The notes under the pieces were generated by a model. It had not been told where the DNA came from, ran no database searches, and saw nothing but the letters and a program-made list of their open reading frames with translations. DNA of 64,000 nucleotides from positions 1,603,001-1,667,000 of the forward strand of contig NC_010337.2 of assembly GCF_000019165.1 (NCBI RefSeq), read 5' to 3'. Each line of letters opens with the position of its first letter. Positions within the stretch are counted from its first letter, which is position 1. This DNA comes from Heliomicrobium modesticaldum Ice1. Its GTDB lineage: Bacteria > Bacillota > Desulfitobacteriia > Heliobacteriales > Heliobacteriaceae. Both the position numbers and the translations under genes were made by a program. Positions 46,601 to 54,426 of the stretch are shown here, piece after piece.

Positions 46601-48196
46601 ATGCAAAAACGGTGGTTGTTTTTCTGGGCCATTTTGCTCAGCCTCAGCGCTATCCTGATTTCCCCCTTGCCGCCCTTCCCGGTTCTGCCGCCGGCTGAGG
46701 CCGCAACGGTCACCTTAGGCAATGAACGCCTGATGAGTACATACCATAGCCTCATCGCCGGCAAGCGCGTCGGCCTCGTCACCAACCAGACAGGTGTCAA
46801 CAGCCGCGGTGAGCGCACTGTCGATATGCTGGCTCGGGATCAGTCAACGAAGCTCGTGGCCCTTTTCGGTCCCGAACACGGCGTCGACGGGACGGCCAAG
46901 GCGGGTGAGTACGTGGCCTCTTACCAGCATCCCACCTTGAACATCCCCGTCTACAGCCTCTACGGGCCGACGCGGATGCCCACCGAAGAGATGCTCCGCA
47001 ATCTCGATGTGCTGCTCTTCGATATCCAGGACATCGGCGCACGCTCCTATACATACATGTCGACATTGAACTACTGCATGGTGGCCGCCCAGAAGTACAA
47101 TAAACCGATCGTCGTTCTCGACCGGCCCAACCCTTTGGGCGGCGTCATCGCCGACGGTCCGGTGCTGGAGGATCCCTATAAAACTTTTGTCGGCGTAGAT
47201 ACTTTGCCTATGTCTCACGGCATGACTGCCGGTGAACTGGCCCTCTATTTCAATCGCAACATCGGCGCCAAGCTCACCGTCGTGCCGATGGCCGGCTGGC
47301 ATCGCAACATGGTCTTCCAGGATACGGGGCTGCCTTGGGTAAACACGTCGCCTGCCATCGTCGATCTCGATGCTGCCTTTGGCTATATGGCCACCGGTCT
47401 CGGCGAAGGCACCGGCGTCTTCCAATCGAACTTCAAGTGGATCGGCGCCAAGGGCATCGACGCCGACAGGTATGCCGAACTGCTCAACGGAGCCGGCCTC
47501 CCCGGTGTCACCTTTGTTCCCGACCGGCGCGGCTCAGCCGGCGGGGTGCGGCTCCAGATCACCGATTACCATGCCTTCAATCCGGCCAAGACAGGCATCT
47601 ACGCCTTGGCTTACGCTCATTCCCTCAACCGTTTCCCTGTGCCCAAAAGCGGTGACAAGGTGGTCATGTTCGACAAGATCATGGGCACCGACAAGGTGGG
47701 CATCTGGCTGGAGGCCGGCCTGTCGCCCCAGGAGATGGAGGAGAACTACCGTCCCGCTCTAGAGGCCTTTCGAGAAGAACGAAAGCGTTACCTGATCTAT
47801 GGCGACCGGCTTGATTCGCCGCCGGGATTGATCGAACCGATCCGGGTGGTCGTCGACGGGCGTGAGGTTCCCTTTGATTCTGCTCCCTATCTGGACCGCA
47901 ACGACCGGGTGATGGTCCCCTTGCGGGCCATCGCGGAGGCGCTCGGCGCTTCGGTCACCTGGAGCGGCGCCACCGGGACGATCACCGTCGAGAAGGCAGG
48001 GAAGAGGAGCATCTTTGTGGTCGGCAGCCCTTCTGCCGTGATCCAGGGGGCGCAAAAGCGTCTGGACGCCGCCCCTGTCATCTTGGGGGCTCGGACGATG
48101 ATCCCTGCCCGTTATGTGACCGAGGCCGTCGGCGGCGCCGTCGAGTGGGACGGTGTGAGGCGAACGGTGATCGTGATGTCAAAAACAGAGAGGTGA
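46601..48196 (+). CDS. Exported DUF1343 (NamZ-like) protein with C-terminal copper-amine-oxidase-type domain
   Basis: About 531 residues. A signal peptide is evident (KR, then WLFFWAILLSLSAILI, cleavage near AEAAT). Residues ~40-400 match DUF1343, the family of NamZ exo-N-acetylmuramidases: GLVTNQTGVNSRGERTVDML, FGPEHGVDGTAKAGE, SLYGPTRMPT and DIQDIGARSYTYMS. The last ~115 residues are a stalk domain of the copper-amine-oxidase N-terminal type (IRVVVDGREV, DRVMVPLRAIAEALGASVTW, RTMIPARYVTEAVGG), often found in clostridial surface proteins. Probably acts on cell-wall fragments outside the cell. ATG 46601 follows GAGGGGATGCA. Confidence 0.85.
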   Translation: MQKRWLFFWAILLSLSAILISPLPPFPVLPPAEAATVTLGNERLMSTYHSLIAGKRVGLVTNQTGVNSRGERTVDMLARDQSTKLVALFGPEHGVDGTAKAGEYVASYQHPTLNIPVYSLYGPTRMPTEEMLRNLDVLLFDIQDIGARSYTYMSTLNYCMVAAQKYNKPIVVLDRPNPLGGVIADGPVLEDPYKTFVGVDTLPMSHGMTAGELALYFNRNIGAKLTVVPMAGWHRNMVFQDTGLPWVNTSPAIVDLDAAFGYMATGLGEGTGVFQSNFKWIGAKGIDADRYAELLNGAGLPGVTFVPDRRGSAGGVRLQITDYHAFNPAKTGIYALAYAHSLNRFPVPKSGDKVVMFDKIMGTDKVGIWLEAGLSPQEMEENYRPALEAFREERKRYLIYGDRLDSPPGLIEPIRVVVDGREVPFDSAPYLDRNDRVMVPLRAIAEALGASVTWSGATGTITVEKAGKRSIFVVGSPSAVIQGAQKRLDAAPVILGARTMIPARYVTEAVGGAVEWDGVRRTVIVMSKTER

Positions 48197-48205
48197 ACTC
48201 CCCTG

Positions 48206-48349
48206 TTGCAGGAACGCGCAAGCGGGGTGCCGCTGCACCCCACCTCGTTGCCCGGTCCCCACGGTGTCGGCGATCTTGGCGCCGATGCCTACCGGTTTGC
48301 CGACTTTTTATCCGGGCATGCAGATCAAGCCCCTTTCCTTCAGCGGTGA
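48206..48349 (+). pseudogene. malQ: N-terminal remnant of 4-alpha-glucanotransferase (malQ)
   Basis: Forty-seven codons from TTG 48206 (GAGGTG upstream) read ERASGVPLHPTSLPGPHGVG then DLGADAYRFADFLSG, the N-terminal signature of MalQ amylomaltase, and then diverge to a TGA. The other ~450 residues are absent, larA following at once. A deletion remnant whose ribosome site and start seem retained. Confidence 0.8.
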
Positions 48350-48378
48350 CGATGGTTTCAACGGGCTCTTTTACGTCC

Positions 48379-48407
48379 TTCCGAAAGACCACTTTTTTCG
48401 TTATAAT
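48379..48407 (+). promoter_or_regulatory. Candidate promoter for larA
   Basis: A perfect TATAAT -10 at 48402-48407 lies 32 bases before the larA ATG; a weak -35 (TTCCGA) is 17 bases upstream. No LarR-type operator was recognised. Confidence 0.5.
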
Positions 48408-48439
48408 GATTTTGTCACCACTATCACGAAAAGGGGTCG

Positions 48440-49714
48440 ATGTTTTTGATTAAGTTGCCCTATCATAAGACCCACCTGGAGCTTCCCCTGGAGCCGGGCC
48501 CTAAGGTGCGCCTGCTGACCCCGGAGAACCACGGATACACCCCGGGTGGAACTCAAGAAGAGATCGTCCGCCGTGCCCTGGCCAACCCCATCGCTTCACC
48601 GCCCCTGTCGGAACTCGTCAAGGGGAAGCGGAATATCGTCATCATCTCGAGCGATCATACCCGCCCTGTGCCGAGTCATATCAATATCCCGCTCATGCTC
48701 GAAGAGATCAAAAAGGGCAACCCTGACGCCGATGTGACCATCCTGGTCGCCACCGGCATGCACCGCCCGACGACCGACGAGGAACTGTTGGCCAAGTTCG
48801 GTCAGAAGGTCGTCGACGAGGTCAAGATCGTCAATCACCTCTCGGAAAAAGATGAGGACATGGCCTTTTTGGGCATCCTGCCTTCCGGCGGCGAACTGTG
48901 GGTGAACAAGCTGGCTGTCGAGGCCGATCTGCTCCTGGCCGACGGCTTCATCGAGCCCCACTTCTTCGCCGGCTTCTCCGGCGGCCGCAAGAGCGTCCTG
49001 CCCGGTGTCGCCTCCCGCAAGACGGTCATGTACAACCACAACTCCACCTTTATCTCCAGCCCCTATGCCCGCACGGGCAACCTGGAGAACAACCCGATTC
49101 ACCGCGATATGCTCTTCGCCGCCGAAAAGGCCAAGCTGGCCTTTATCCTCAACGTGGTGATCAACGCCCAAAAAGAGATCATCTATGCTGTGGCCGGAGA
49201 CACCGTCGAGGCCCACCTCAAGGGCTGCGCTTTTGTCCGTGAGCTGGTGGCCGTCAAGCCGATCCCCGGCGATATCGTCATCTCCACGAACGGCGGCTAT
49301 CCCCTCGACCAGAACCTGTATCAAGCTGTCAAAGGCATGACAGCGGCAGAGGCGACGGCCAAGCCGGGCGCTGTCATCATCATGGTCGCCGGCTGCTCCG
49401 ATGGGCTTGGCGGCGAGGACTTCTATCACCAGTTGGCCGATTTCCCCTCTCCTCAGGCTGCCATGGACACTTTCCTGGCGACAGCCAAAGAAGACACGCC
49501 GGCTGATCAGTGGGAATCGCAGATCCTCTGCCGCATGCTGATCAAGCATAAGGTGATCATGGTCAGCGACCCCAAATTGGCAGGCCTTTTCCGTGACATG
49601 CACCTCGACTACGCGAAAACGCTTGAGGAGGCGCTGGCTATGGCCAAAGCCGTCAAGGGCGATGATGCAGAGATCACCGTCATCCCCGACGGCGTCGGCG
49701 TCATCGTCGGATAG
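48440..49714 (+). CDS. larA: LarA, nickel-pincer lactate racemase
   Basis: A 424-residue LarA-family enzyme. The residues known from Lactobacillus plantarum LarA fall at identical numbers here: Asp72, Arg75 (SDHTRP), His108 (GMHRP), His174 (EPHFF), Lys184 (GGRKS, cofactor attachment) and His200 (NHN). That agreement makes a nickel-pincer racemase very likely; lactate is the best substrate guess, although other 2-hydroxyacids occur in the family. larB and larC follow after a terminator. ATG 48440 has AAAAGGGG upstream. Confidence 0.9.
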   Translation: MFLIKLPYHKTHLELPLEPGPKVRLLTPENHGYTPGGTQEEIVRRALANPIASPPLSELVKGKRNIVIISSDHTRPVPSHINIPLMLEEIKKGNPDADVTILVATGMHRPTTDEELLAKFGQKVVDEVKIVNHLSEKDEDMAFLGILPSGGELWVNKLAVEADLLLADGFIEPHFFAGFSGGRKSVLPGVASRKTVMYNHNSTFISSPYARTGNLENNPIHRDMLFAAEKAKLAFILNVVINAQKEIIYAVAGDTVEAHLKGCAFVRELVAVKPIPGDIVISTNGGYPLDQNLYQAVKGMTAAEATAKPGAVIIMVAGCSDGLGGEDFYHQLADFPSPQAAMDTFLATAKEDTPADQWESQILCRMLIKHKVIMVSDPKLAGLFRDMHLDYAKTLEEALAMAKAVKGDDAEITVIPDGVGVIVG

Positions 49715-49815
49715 GACGGGCAGGCTGCCGAAAGGCTGGCTGGTCAGTTAGAAAAAAAGCTTTGGAACAAGCGCTTGAGATGAAAATGCTTCAGACAATA
49801 ACGTCCAATAACGTT

Positions 49816-49845
49816 GCGCCCTCTCTGCAAAGGGAGGGCGCTTCG
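49816..49845 (+). terminator. Terminator-like hairpin between larA and larB
   Basis: GCGCCCTC (49816-49823) and GAGGGCGC (49834-49841) with a 10-base loop, followed by TTCG. Downstream are two short direct repeats GCGTAAGCGGACAAA and GCGTAAGTGGACAAA (about 49868 and 49887) of unknown meaning. Confidence 0.7.
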
Positions 49846-49986
49846 CTTCAGAAGCTTCTTTGTTTATGCGTAAGCGGACAAAGGTAAAGCGTAAGTGGAC
49901 AAATCGCCGAATAATTACCAGCAGGCTACATACTGCTACACTTGTGGTATGATAAGGATTGAACTTGTCGGGAGGAGTCGGTTTTC

Positions 49987-50769
49987 ATGGATCATTCGAG
50001 GCTGACCCATCTGTTGCGGGCGGTTCAGGACGGGCAGATGCCTGTGGAAGAGGCTGTCGATCGGCTGAAAGGTTGGCCCTATGAGGATATCGGTTTTGCC
50101 AAAGTCGATCACTACCGGGCTATCCACCAGGGTTTTCCTGAAGTCATCTTCGGCCTCGGCAAACGGCCGGAACAGACGGCGGTCATCTTCGAGCGGTTGG
50201 CCCGGACGGGGCTGCCGGTGCTGGCGACGCGCTGCACGGCGGAAGCCTTTGCTGCCGTCCAGGCCAAGGTTCCTGAAGCGGTCTTTCACGAACTGGCTCA
50301 GGTCATCACCCTGCGGGTGCCGGAAGAAAACGAGCGGCCCATCGGGACCATCGCTGTCGTTACGGCGGGCACGGCTGACCTGCCGGTGGCCGAGGAGGCT
50401 GCTGTCAGCGCTCTCGCCATGGGATGCCGGGTGAAGCGGATCTTTGACGTCGGTGTGGCCGGGTTGCACCGGCTGTTATCAAAACGGAATGAACTGAAGG
50501 AGGCGCAGGTGATCGTCGTCATCGCCGGCATGGAAGGCGCCCTGGCCTCTGTCGTGGCCGGCATGGTGGACATCCCCGTTGTGGCCGTGCCGACGAGCAT
50601 CGGCTATGGCGCCAATTTCGGCGGTCTCTCGGCGTTGCTGGGCATGCTGAACTCTTGCGCCCTCGGCGTCGGTGTCGTCAATATCGACAATGGATTCGGC
50701 GCGGCGGCCTTGGCGGCGACGATCGTCCGCAGCGGAAGCCGTGAAGCAGGGAGGTTCCACGATGTGTAA
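49987..50769 (+). CDS. larB: LarB, pyridinium-3,5-biscarboxylic acid mononucleotide synthase
   Basis: A 260-residue LarB protein, which carboxylates and hydrolyses nicotinic acid adenine dinucleotide in the first step of the nickel-pincer cofactor. It has a short helical N-terminal part (GFAKVDHYRAIHQGFPEVIF) and a PurE-like domain (IAVVTAGTADLPVAEEAA, VAGMEGALASVVAGMV-type loop, PTSIGYGANFGGLSALLGML). ATG 49987 follows GGGAGGAGTCGGTTTTC. It overlaps larC by eight bases, so translation is coupled. Confidence 0.93.
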   Translation: MDHSRLTHLLRAVQDGQMPVEEAVDRLKGWPYEDIGFAKVDHYRAIHQGFPEVIFGLGKRPEQTAVIFERLARTGLPVLATRCTAEAFAAVQAKVPEAVFHELAQVITLRVPEENERPIGTIAVVTAGTADLPVAEEAAVSALAMGCRVKRIFDVGVAGLHRLLSKRNELKEAQVIVVIAGMEGALASVVAGMVDIPVVAVPTSIGYGANFGGLSALLGMLNSCALGVGVVNIDNGFGAAALAATIVRSGSREAGRFHDV

Positions 50770-52426
50770 TAGCGATGAGCATGACCACGTTCACGATCAC
50801 AGCCATCGCCAGAGCCACGATCACGGCCATTGCCACAGCCACGGCCATGAACATGCCTATAAAAAATCGCATGCAACGGGACGGGGACAGGGGCGAACGG
50901 CCGGCCATGGTCATGGGGAAAGCTGTAAATATGCCCAGGGCTGTCGGAATGATGCGTCTACGAATGGTCATAACATCCTCGTCGTCGATCCCGTCTCCGG
51001 CGCGGCTGGTGACATGTGGCTGGGCGCCCTGGTCGACCTGGGTGTTCCCTGGGAAGAACTGACGGAAGCCTTGCGAGGGCTCGGCGTCGACGGTTACGAA
51101 CTGCGCTGTGACTCTGTTATATCCAAGGGGATCCGGGCCACGAAGGTGGAGGTCCTTCTCGATGACCGGCCCCAGCCCCATCGCCACCTCCATCATGTGG
51201 CGCAGATCATCGAAAATTCCGCCATGGCGGCCTCTGTGAAGGAGATGGCCATCCGGGTTTTTACGCGTCTGGCTGAATCGGAAGCCAAGGTGCACGGCTG
51301 TCCCGTCGAAAAGGTTCACTTTCATGAAGTGGGCGCTGTCGACGCCATCGTTGACATTGTCGGGACCTGCTGGGCGCTGGCATACCTGAAGGTGGAGGAG
51401 ATCCTCGTCCTGCCCCTGCCGCTCGGATCGGGCACGGTCCGCTGCGCCCACGGGGTGATGCCCGTCCCTGCGCCGGCTACGGCCGACCTCGTCCGTGATT
51501 TCCCCGTCTACCTCGGCGGCGGGGAAGGTGAACTGGTCACGCCGACCGGCGCTGCCCTCTGCACAACCTTGGGGCGTCCCCATGACAGCCATTCGCAAGG
51601 GATGCCTTTGCGGATCGAACGGATCGGCCACGGGGCAGGCACCCGGCCGGCGAAGGACCGGCCCAATGTGTTGCGGTTGCTGCTCGGCCGGCGCGAAGAA
51701 GCGGGGAAAAGCTGGCTCGTCTGCATCGGCGGAACGGCTCATGCCCACGGACATAGCGACAGGCATGGACAGGGACATGGCAGCCATGGGGGTCATGTCG
51801 GTCACGGCGACCAGGGCGGTTACGGTGAGGGACGCGGTCAGGTGCTTGGGCAAGGTGCTCAAGGTCATGATGGCGTACATCATTCCCTTGTCGGACAGGC
51901 AGGAATTTGCCTGGGGGAGATGCAACGGGGCGGGAGTGAAAATAGCGCCGGCGCTATGCCGGCGCTCCTGTGGGAGGATGTACAGGTCATCGAGACGACC
52001 GTTGATGATATGAATCCTCAGTGGCTCTCGCCCCTGACAGCTCGGCTTTTTGATGCCGGCGCGCTGGATGTGCAAGCGGTTTCGGTGATGATGAAGAAAG
52101 GCCGTCTTGGCTGCCACCTGACGGTGCTTTGTCCACCGGAGCGCGGGGCGGTCGTGCTGGAGCAGCTCTTTGCCGAGTCGACGACGCTCGGTGTTCGCTC
52201 CCGCCTGGAGCGGCGGGCCTGCTTGGATCGGGACTGGGTGACGGTGACCACCGATGGCGGTCCGGTTCGACTGAAGCGAGGCATCTTAGGGGGGCGCGTC
52301 GTCAACATCCATCCCGAATTTGATGACTGTCAGGCGGCGGCGCGCCGGGGGAATCTGCCTGTCAAAGAGATTCACCGGCAGGCGTTGGCGGCTTACGAAG
52401 AGGAAAGGTCTAGAAAAGCCGAATAA
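50762..52426 (+). CDS. larC: LarC, nickel insertase with two histidine-rich segments
   Basis: A 554-residue LarC, which inserts nickel into the pincer nucleotide in a CTP-dependent step. The core begins at ILVVDPVSGAAGDMWLGALV (~70) and contains VHFHEVGAVDAIVDIVG and PVPAPAT; the C-terminal half (VIETTVDDMNPQWLSPLTARLF) is the LarC2 part. Two additions stand out: an N-terminal tail with 15 His in the first 51 residues, and a Gly/His-rich linker (~350-390) between the halves. In L. plantarum the halves are joined by ribosomal frameshifting; here one continuous frame joins them. Start ATG 50762 overlaps the end of larB. Confidence 0.92.
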   Translation: MCNSDEHDHVHDHSHRQSHDHGHCHSHGHEHAYKKSHATGRGQGRTAGHGHGESCKYAQGCRNDASTNGHNILVVDPVSGAAGDMWLGALVDLGVPWEELTEALRGLGVDGYELRCDSVISKGIRATKVEVLLDDRPQPHRHLHHVAQIIENSAMAASVKEMAIRVFTRLAESEAKVHGCPVEKVHFHEVGAVDAIVDIVGTCWALAYLKVEEILVLPLPLGSGTVRCAHGVMPVPAPATADLVRDFPVYLGGGEGELVTPTGAALCTTLGRPHDSHSQGMPLRIERIGHGAGTRPAKDRPNVLRLLLGRREEAGKSWLVCIGGTAHAHGHSDRHGQGHGSHGGHVGHGDQGGYGEGRGQVLGQGAQGHDGVHHSLVGQAGICLGEMQRGGSENSAGAMPALLWEDVQVIETTVDDMNPQWLSPLTARLFDAGALDVQAVSVMMKKGRLGCHLTVLCPPERGAVVLEQLFAESTTLGVRSRLERRACLDRDWVTVTTDGGPVRLKRGILGGRVVNIHPEFDDCQAAARRGNLPVKEIHRQALAAYEEERSRKAE

Positions 52427-52487
52427 GCCTAAAAATAATTGCAGGCTCCTTGAGGAATAATGCTATCTGAAAGGAGATCTGCTGTGG

Positions 52488-52889
52488 ATGAATGTGTTGG
52501 GCAATCCCCTCGGTGTGCAGTTGCTGGCTGAAGTATGGGAATGCAATCCCGATAAACTCAACGACGTGAAGACGGTGGAAGCGATCATGATTCGCGCTGC
52601 CGAGAAATCAGGGGCCGATATTCGGGAAGTGGTCTTTCACCGCTTTGAACCGCAAGGTGTCAGCGGCGTTGTCGTCATCTCCGAATCCCACCTGACGGTC
52701 CACACCTGGCCGGAACTGGGATATGCCGCCGTTGACATTTTCACCTGTGGAGAACGGGTAAATCCTTGGGATGCGCTGGAGTCCATCGCCCAGGAACTCG
52801 ATGCAGAAGAGGCTCATGCGATGGAGATCAGCCGAGGAATGAAAAACTTGAGCCGGTTGAAGAAAAAGATAGACCGGTCAAAAGAATAA
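52488..52889 (+). CDS. speD: S-adenosylmethionine decarboxylase proenzyme (SpeH type)
   Basis: A 133-residue prokaryotic class 1B AdoMetDC, supplying the aminopropyl donor for spermidine. The self-cleavage site is [13 protein letters not shown] with Ser67 becoming the pyruvoyl group, and the conserved DIFTCG carries the catalytic Cys. ATG 52488 follows AAAGGAG at 52470-52476. It stands alone 61 bases after larC; speE is not in the window. Confidence 0.93.
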   Translation: MNVLGNPLGVQLLAEVWECNPDKLNDVKTVEAIMIRAAEKSGADIREVVFHRFEPQGVSGVVVISESHLTVHTWPELGYAAVDIFTCGERVNPWDALESIAQELDAEEAHAMEISRGMKNLSRLKKKIDRSKE

Positions 52890-52968
52890 CCCTGGAAAAG
52901 AACCAGGGTTCAATCACGGTGATTCGCTGTTTAGCAGGAAGCCGGAGCATTTTGCTTGGCTTTTTTTT
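52888..52968. terminator. Tandem hairpins between convergent speD and aminotransferase
   Basis: AACCCTGG / CCAGGGTT (52888-52910) without a T run, then an imperfect AAGCCGGAGCA / TGCTTGGCTT hairpin (52939-52961) with an eight-T tail. They probably serve both convergent genes. Confidence 0.7.
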
Positions 52969-52980
52969 ATTTCCCTTCGT

Positions 52981-54270
52981 CTAACCGGGCAGTCCCAATT
53001 CCTTCGCCAGCGCTCGGAAGGCCTCCAGCGAGTTTTCGATGATCCGCTTCTCGACACAGTAGGCGATGCGGAAATAGCCGGGCTTGCCGAAACCGCTGCC
53101 GGGGACGAGGAGGATGTTGTACTTCTGGGCGCGCCGGACGAACTCGACGTCATCAGCCAGGGGAGACTTGGGGAAGAGGTAGAAGGCCCCCTGAGGCTTG
53201 ACCATCTCGTAGCCCATGGCGGTCAGGTTGTCGTAAAAGAGATCCCGTTTTTCCCGGTACTCGTCGATGTTCACCGATGCGTTCTGCAGTTTAGCCACCA
53301 GGCGCTGCATCAAGGCCGGCGCATTGACGAAGCCCAGGATGCGGTTGGCCAGCACCAAGCCGTCGAAAAGCAGGGGCGCTTCTTCGATTTCAGGACTGAT
53401 GGCGATATAGCCGATGCGCTCTCCAGGCAAGGCCAGGTCTTTGCTGTGGGAGGTTACGACGATGCTGTTGCGGATGTGGGCGAAGACGGGAGGAACGGTC
53501 ACCCCGTCGTAGACGATTTTCGCATAGGGCTCATCGGAGACGACGAACAGGGTTCGTCCGAACTCGGCGCCCTTGGCTTCCAAGAGTCGGTTCAATGCGT
53601 CGAGGCTGTCGGCGGGGTAGACGACGCCGGTAGGGTTGTTGGGGGAGTTGATGATGACAGCCCGCGTTTTCGCCGTCACCGCTGCGGCGATGGCGTCCAG
53701 GTCCAATTGAAAGTCTTCCTTTGACTGGACGATGACCGCCTTGCCGCCATGGTTGGCAAGGTAGCCTTTATATTCGACAAAGAAGGGAGCGGAGATGATC
53801 ACCTCGTCGCCGGGGTCGAGGATCGTCTTGAAGACGACGTTCAGACCGCCGCCGGCGCCGACGGTCATCACCACATGGTCGGCGGTCAAGGCTTTGCCGC
53901 TGGCTGTGCTGAGGGCGTCGGCCACAGCCTGGCGGGTCTCGGGGTAGCCGGCGTTGCTCATGTAGCGGTGCATGCCGGGAACAGGGTGGCTGGCCAATTC
54001 CAAGAGGGCTTCCCGGAAAGCGGCCGGCGGTTCGTTGTTCGGGTTGCCGATGGTGAAGTCATAAACCTTGTCTTCGCCGTAAATCGGTTTCAGGCGCTCG
54101 CCCTCTTCGAACATCTTGCGGATCCAGGAGGACTGGCTGATCTGCGCGCGGATATGTTGTGCGACTGGGATAAGAATCGCTCCCTTCGGTGCGGAATGGT
54201 TTGTCCCTATGATAGCCTCTTCCGAGGCGCAGCTAAGTACAATTATACAGACCATACCCTTATCAGGCAA
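52981..54270 (-). CDS. Class I/II PLP-dependent aminotransferase
   Basis: The PLP lysine is in SHSKDLALPGERIGY; INSPNNPTGVVYPADSL and YGEDKVYDFTIGNPN are also typical of the aspartate-aminotransferase fold. The protein resembles clostridial enzymes that start near VAQHIRAQI...SSWIRKMFEEG. The listed start ATG 54270 gives 429 residues with ~35 extra, poorly conserved residues. A ribosome site AAGGGAG lies near 54184, but only ATT/ATC codons follow it, so a non-standard start around 54170-54176 is possible. Substrate unknown. Confidence 0.85.
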   Translation of the reverse strand: MPDKGMVCIIVLSCASEEAIIGTNHSAPKGAILIPVAQHIRAQISQSSWIRKMFEEGERLKPIYGEDKVYDFTIGNPNNEPPAAFREALLELASHPVPGMHRYMSNAGYPETRQAVADALSTASGKALTADHVVMTVGAGGGLNVVFKTILDPGDEVIISAPFFVEYKGYLANHGGKAVIVQSKEDFQLDLDAIAAAVTAKTRAVIINSPNNPTGVVYPADSLDALNRLLEAKGAEFGRTLFVVSDEPYAKIVYDGVTVPPVFAHIRNSIVVTSHSKDLALPGERIGYIAISPEIEEAPLLFDGLVLANRILGFVNAPALMQRLVAKLQNASVNIDEYREKRDLFYDNLTAMGYEMVKPQGAFYLFPKSPLADDVEFVRRAQKYNILLVPGSGFGKPGYFRIAYCVEKRIIENSLEAFRALAKELGLPG

Positions 54271-54310
54271 ATCTTACTTTAAGTGATGGACTCTTCACGG
54301 AAGCATAAAT

Positions 54311-54355
54311 AAAAGCCGGGAAGGAGCGCTTCATGGCGCCGCCTCCCGGCTTTTT
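54311..54355. terminator. Bidirectional terminator
   Basis: AAAAGCCGGGA (54311-54321) pairs with TCCCGGCTTTT (54344-54354) with a further inner stem. It ends the minus-strand YyaL-type gene. Confidence 0.88.
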
Positions 54356-54426
54356 GTGGTTGCGCAATGGGAAGGTTTGATTTTTGTCTGAGTGAACAGC
54401 CTACCCTTTCCAAATCAGAACGGCCG

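Noticed and set aside
49868-49902. Short direct repeats GCGTAAG(C/T)GGACAAA as a possible IS end
   Set aside because: They recall some IS21-type ends, but no transposase or second end is present.
50678-52117. 479-codon minus-strand frame opposite larC
   Set aside because: Antisense of the His-rich larC gene; the plus strand gives a full LarC match.
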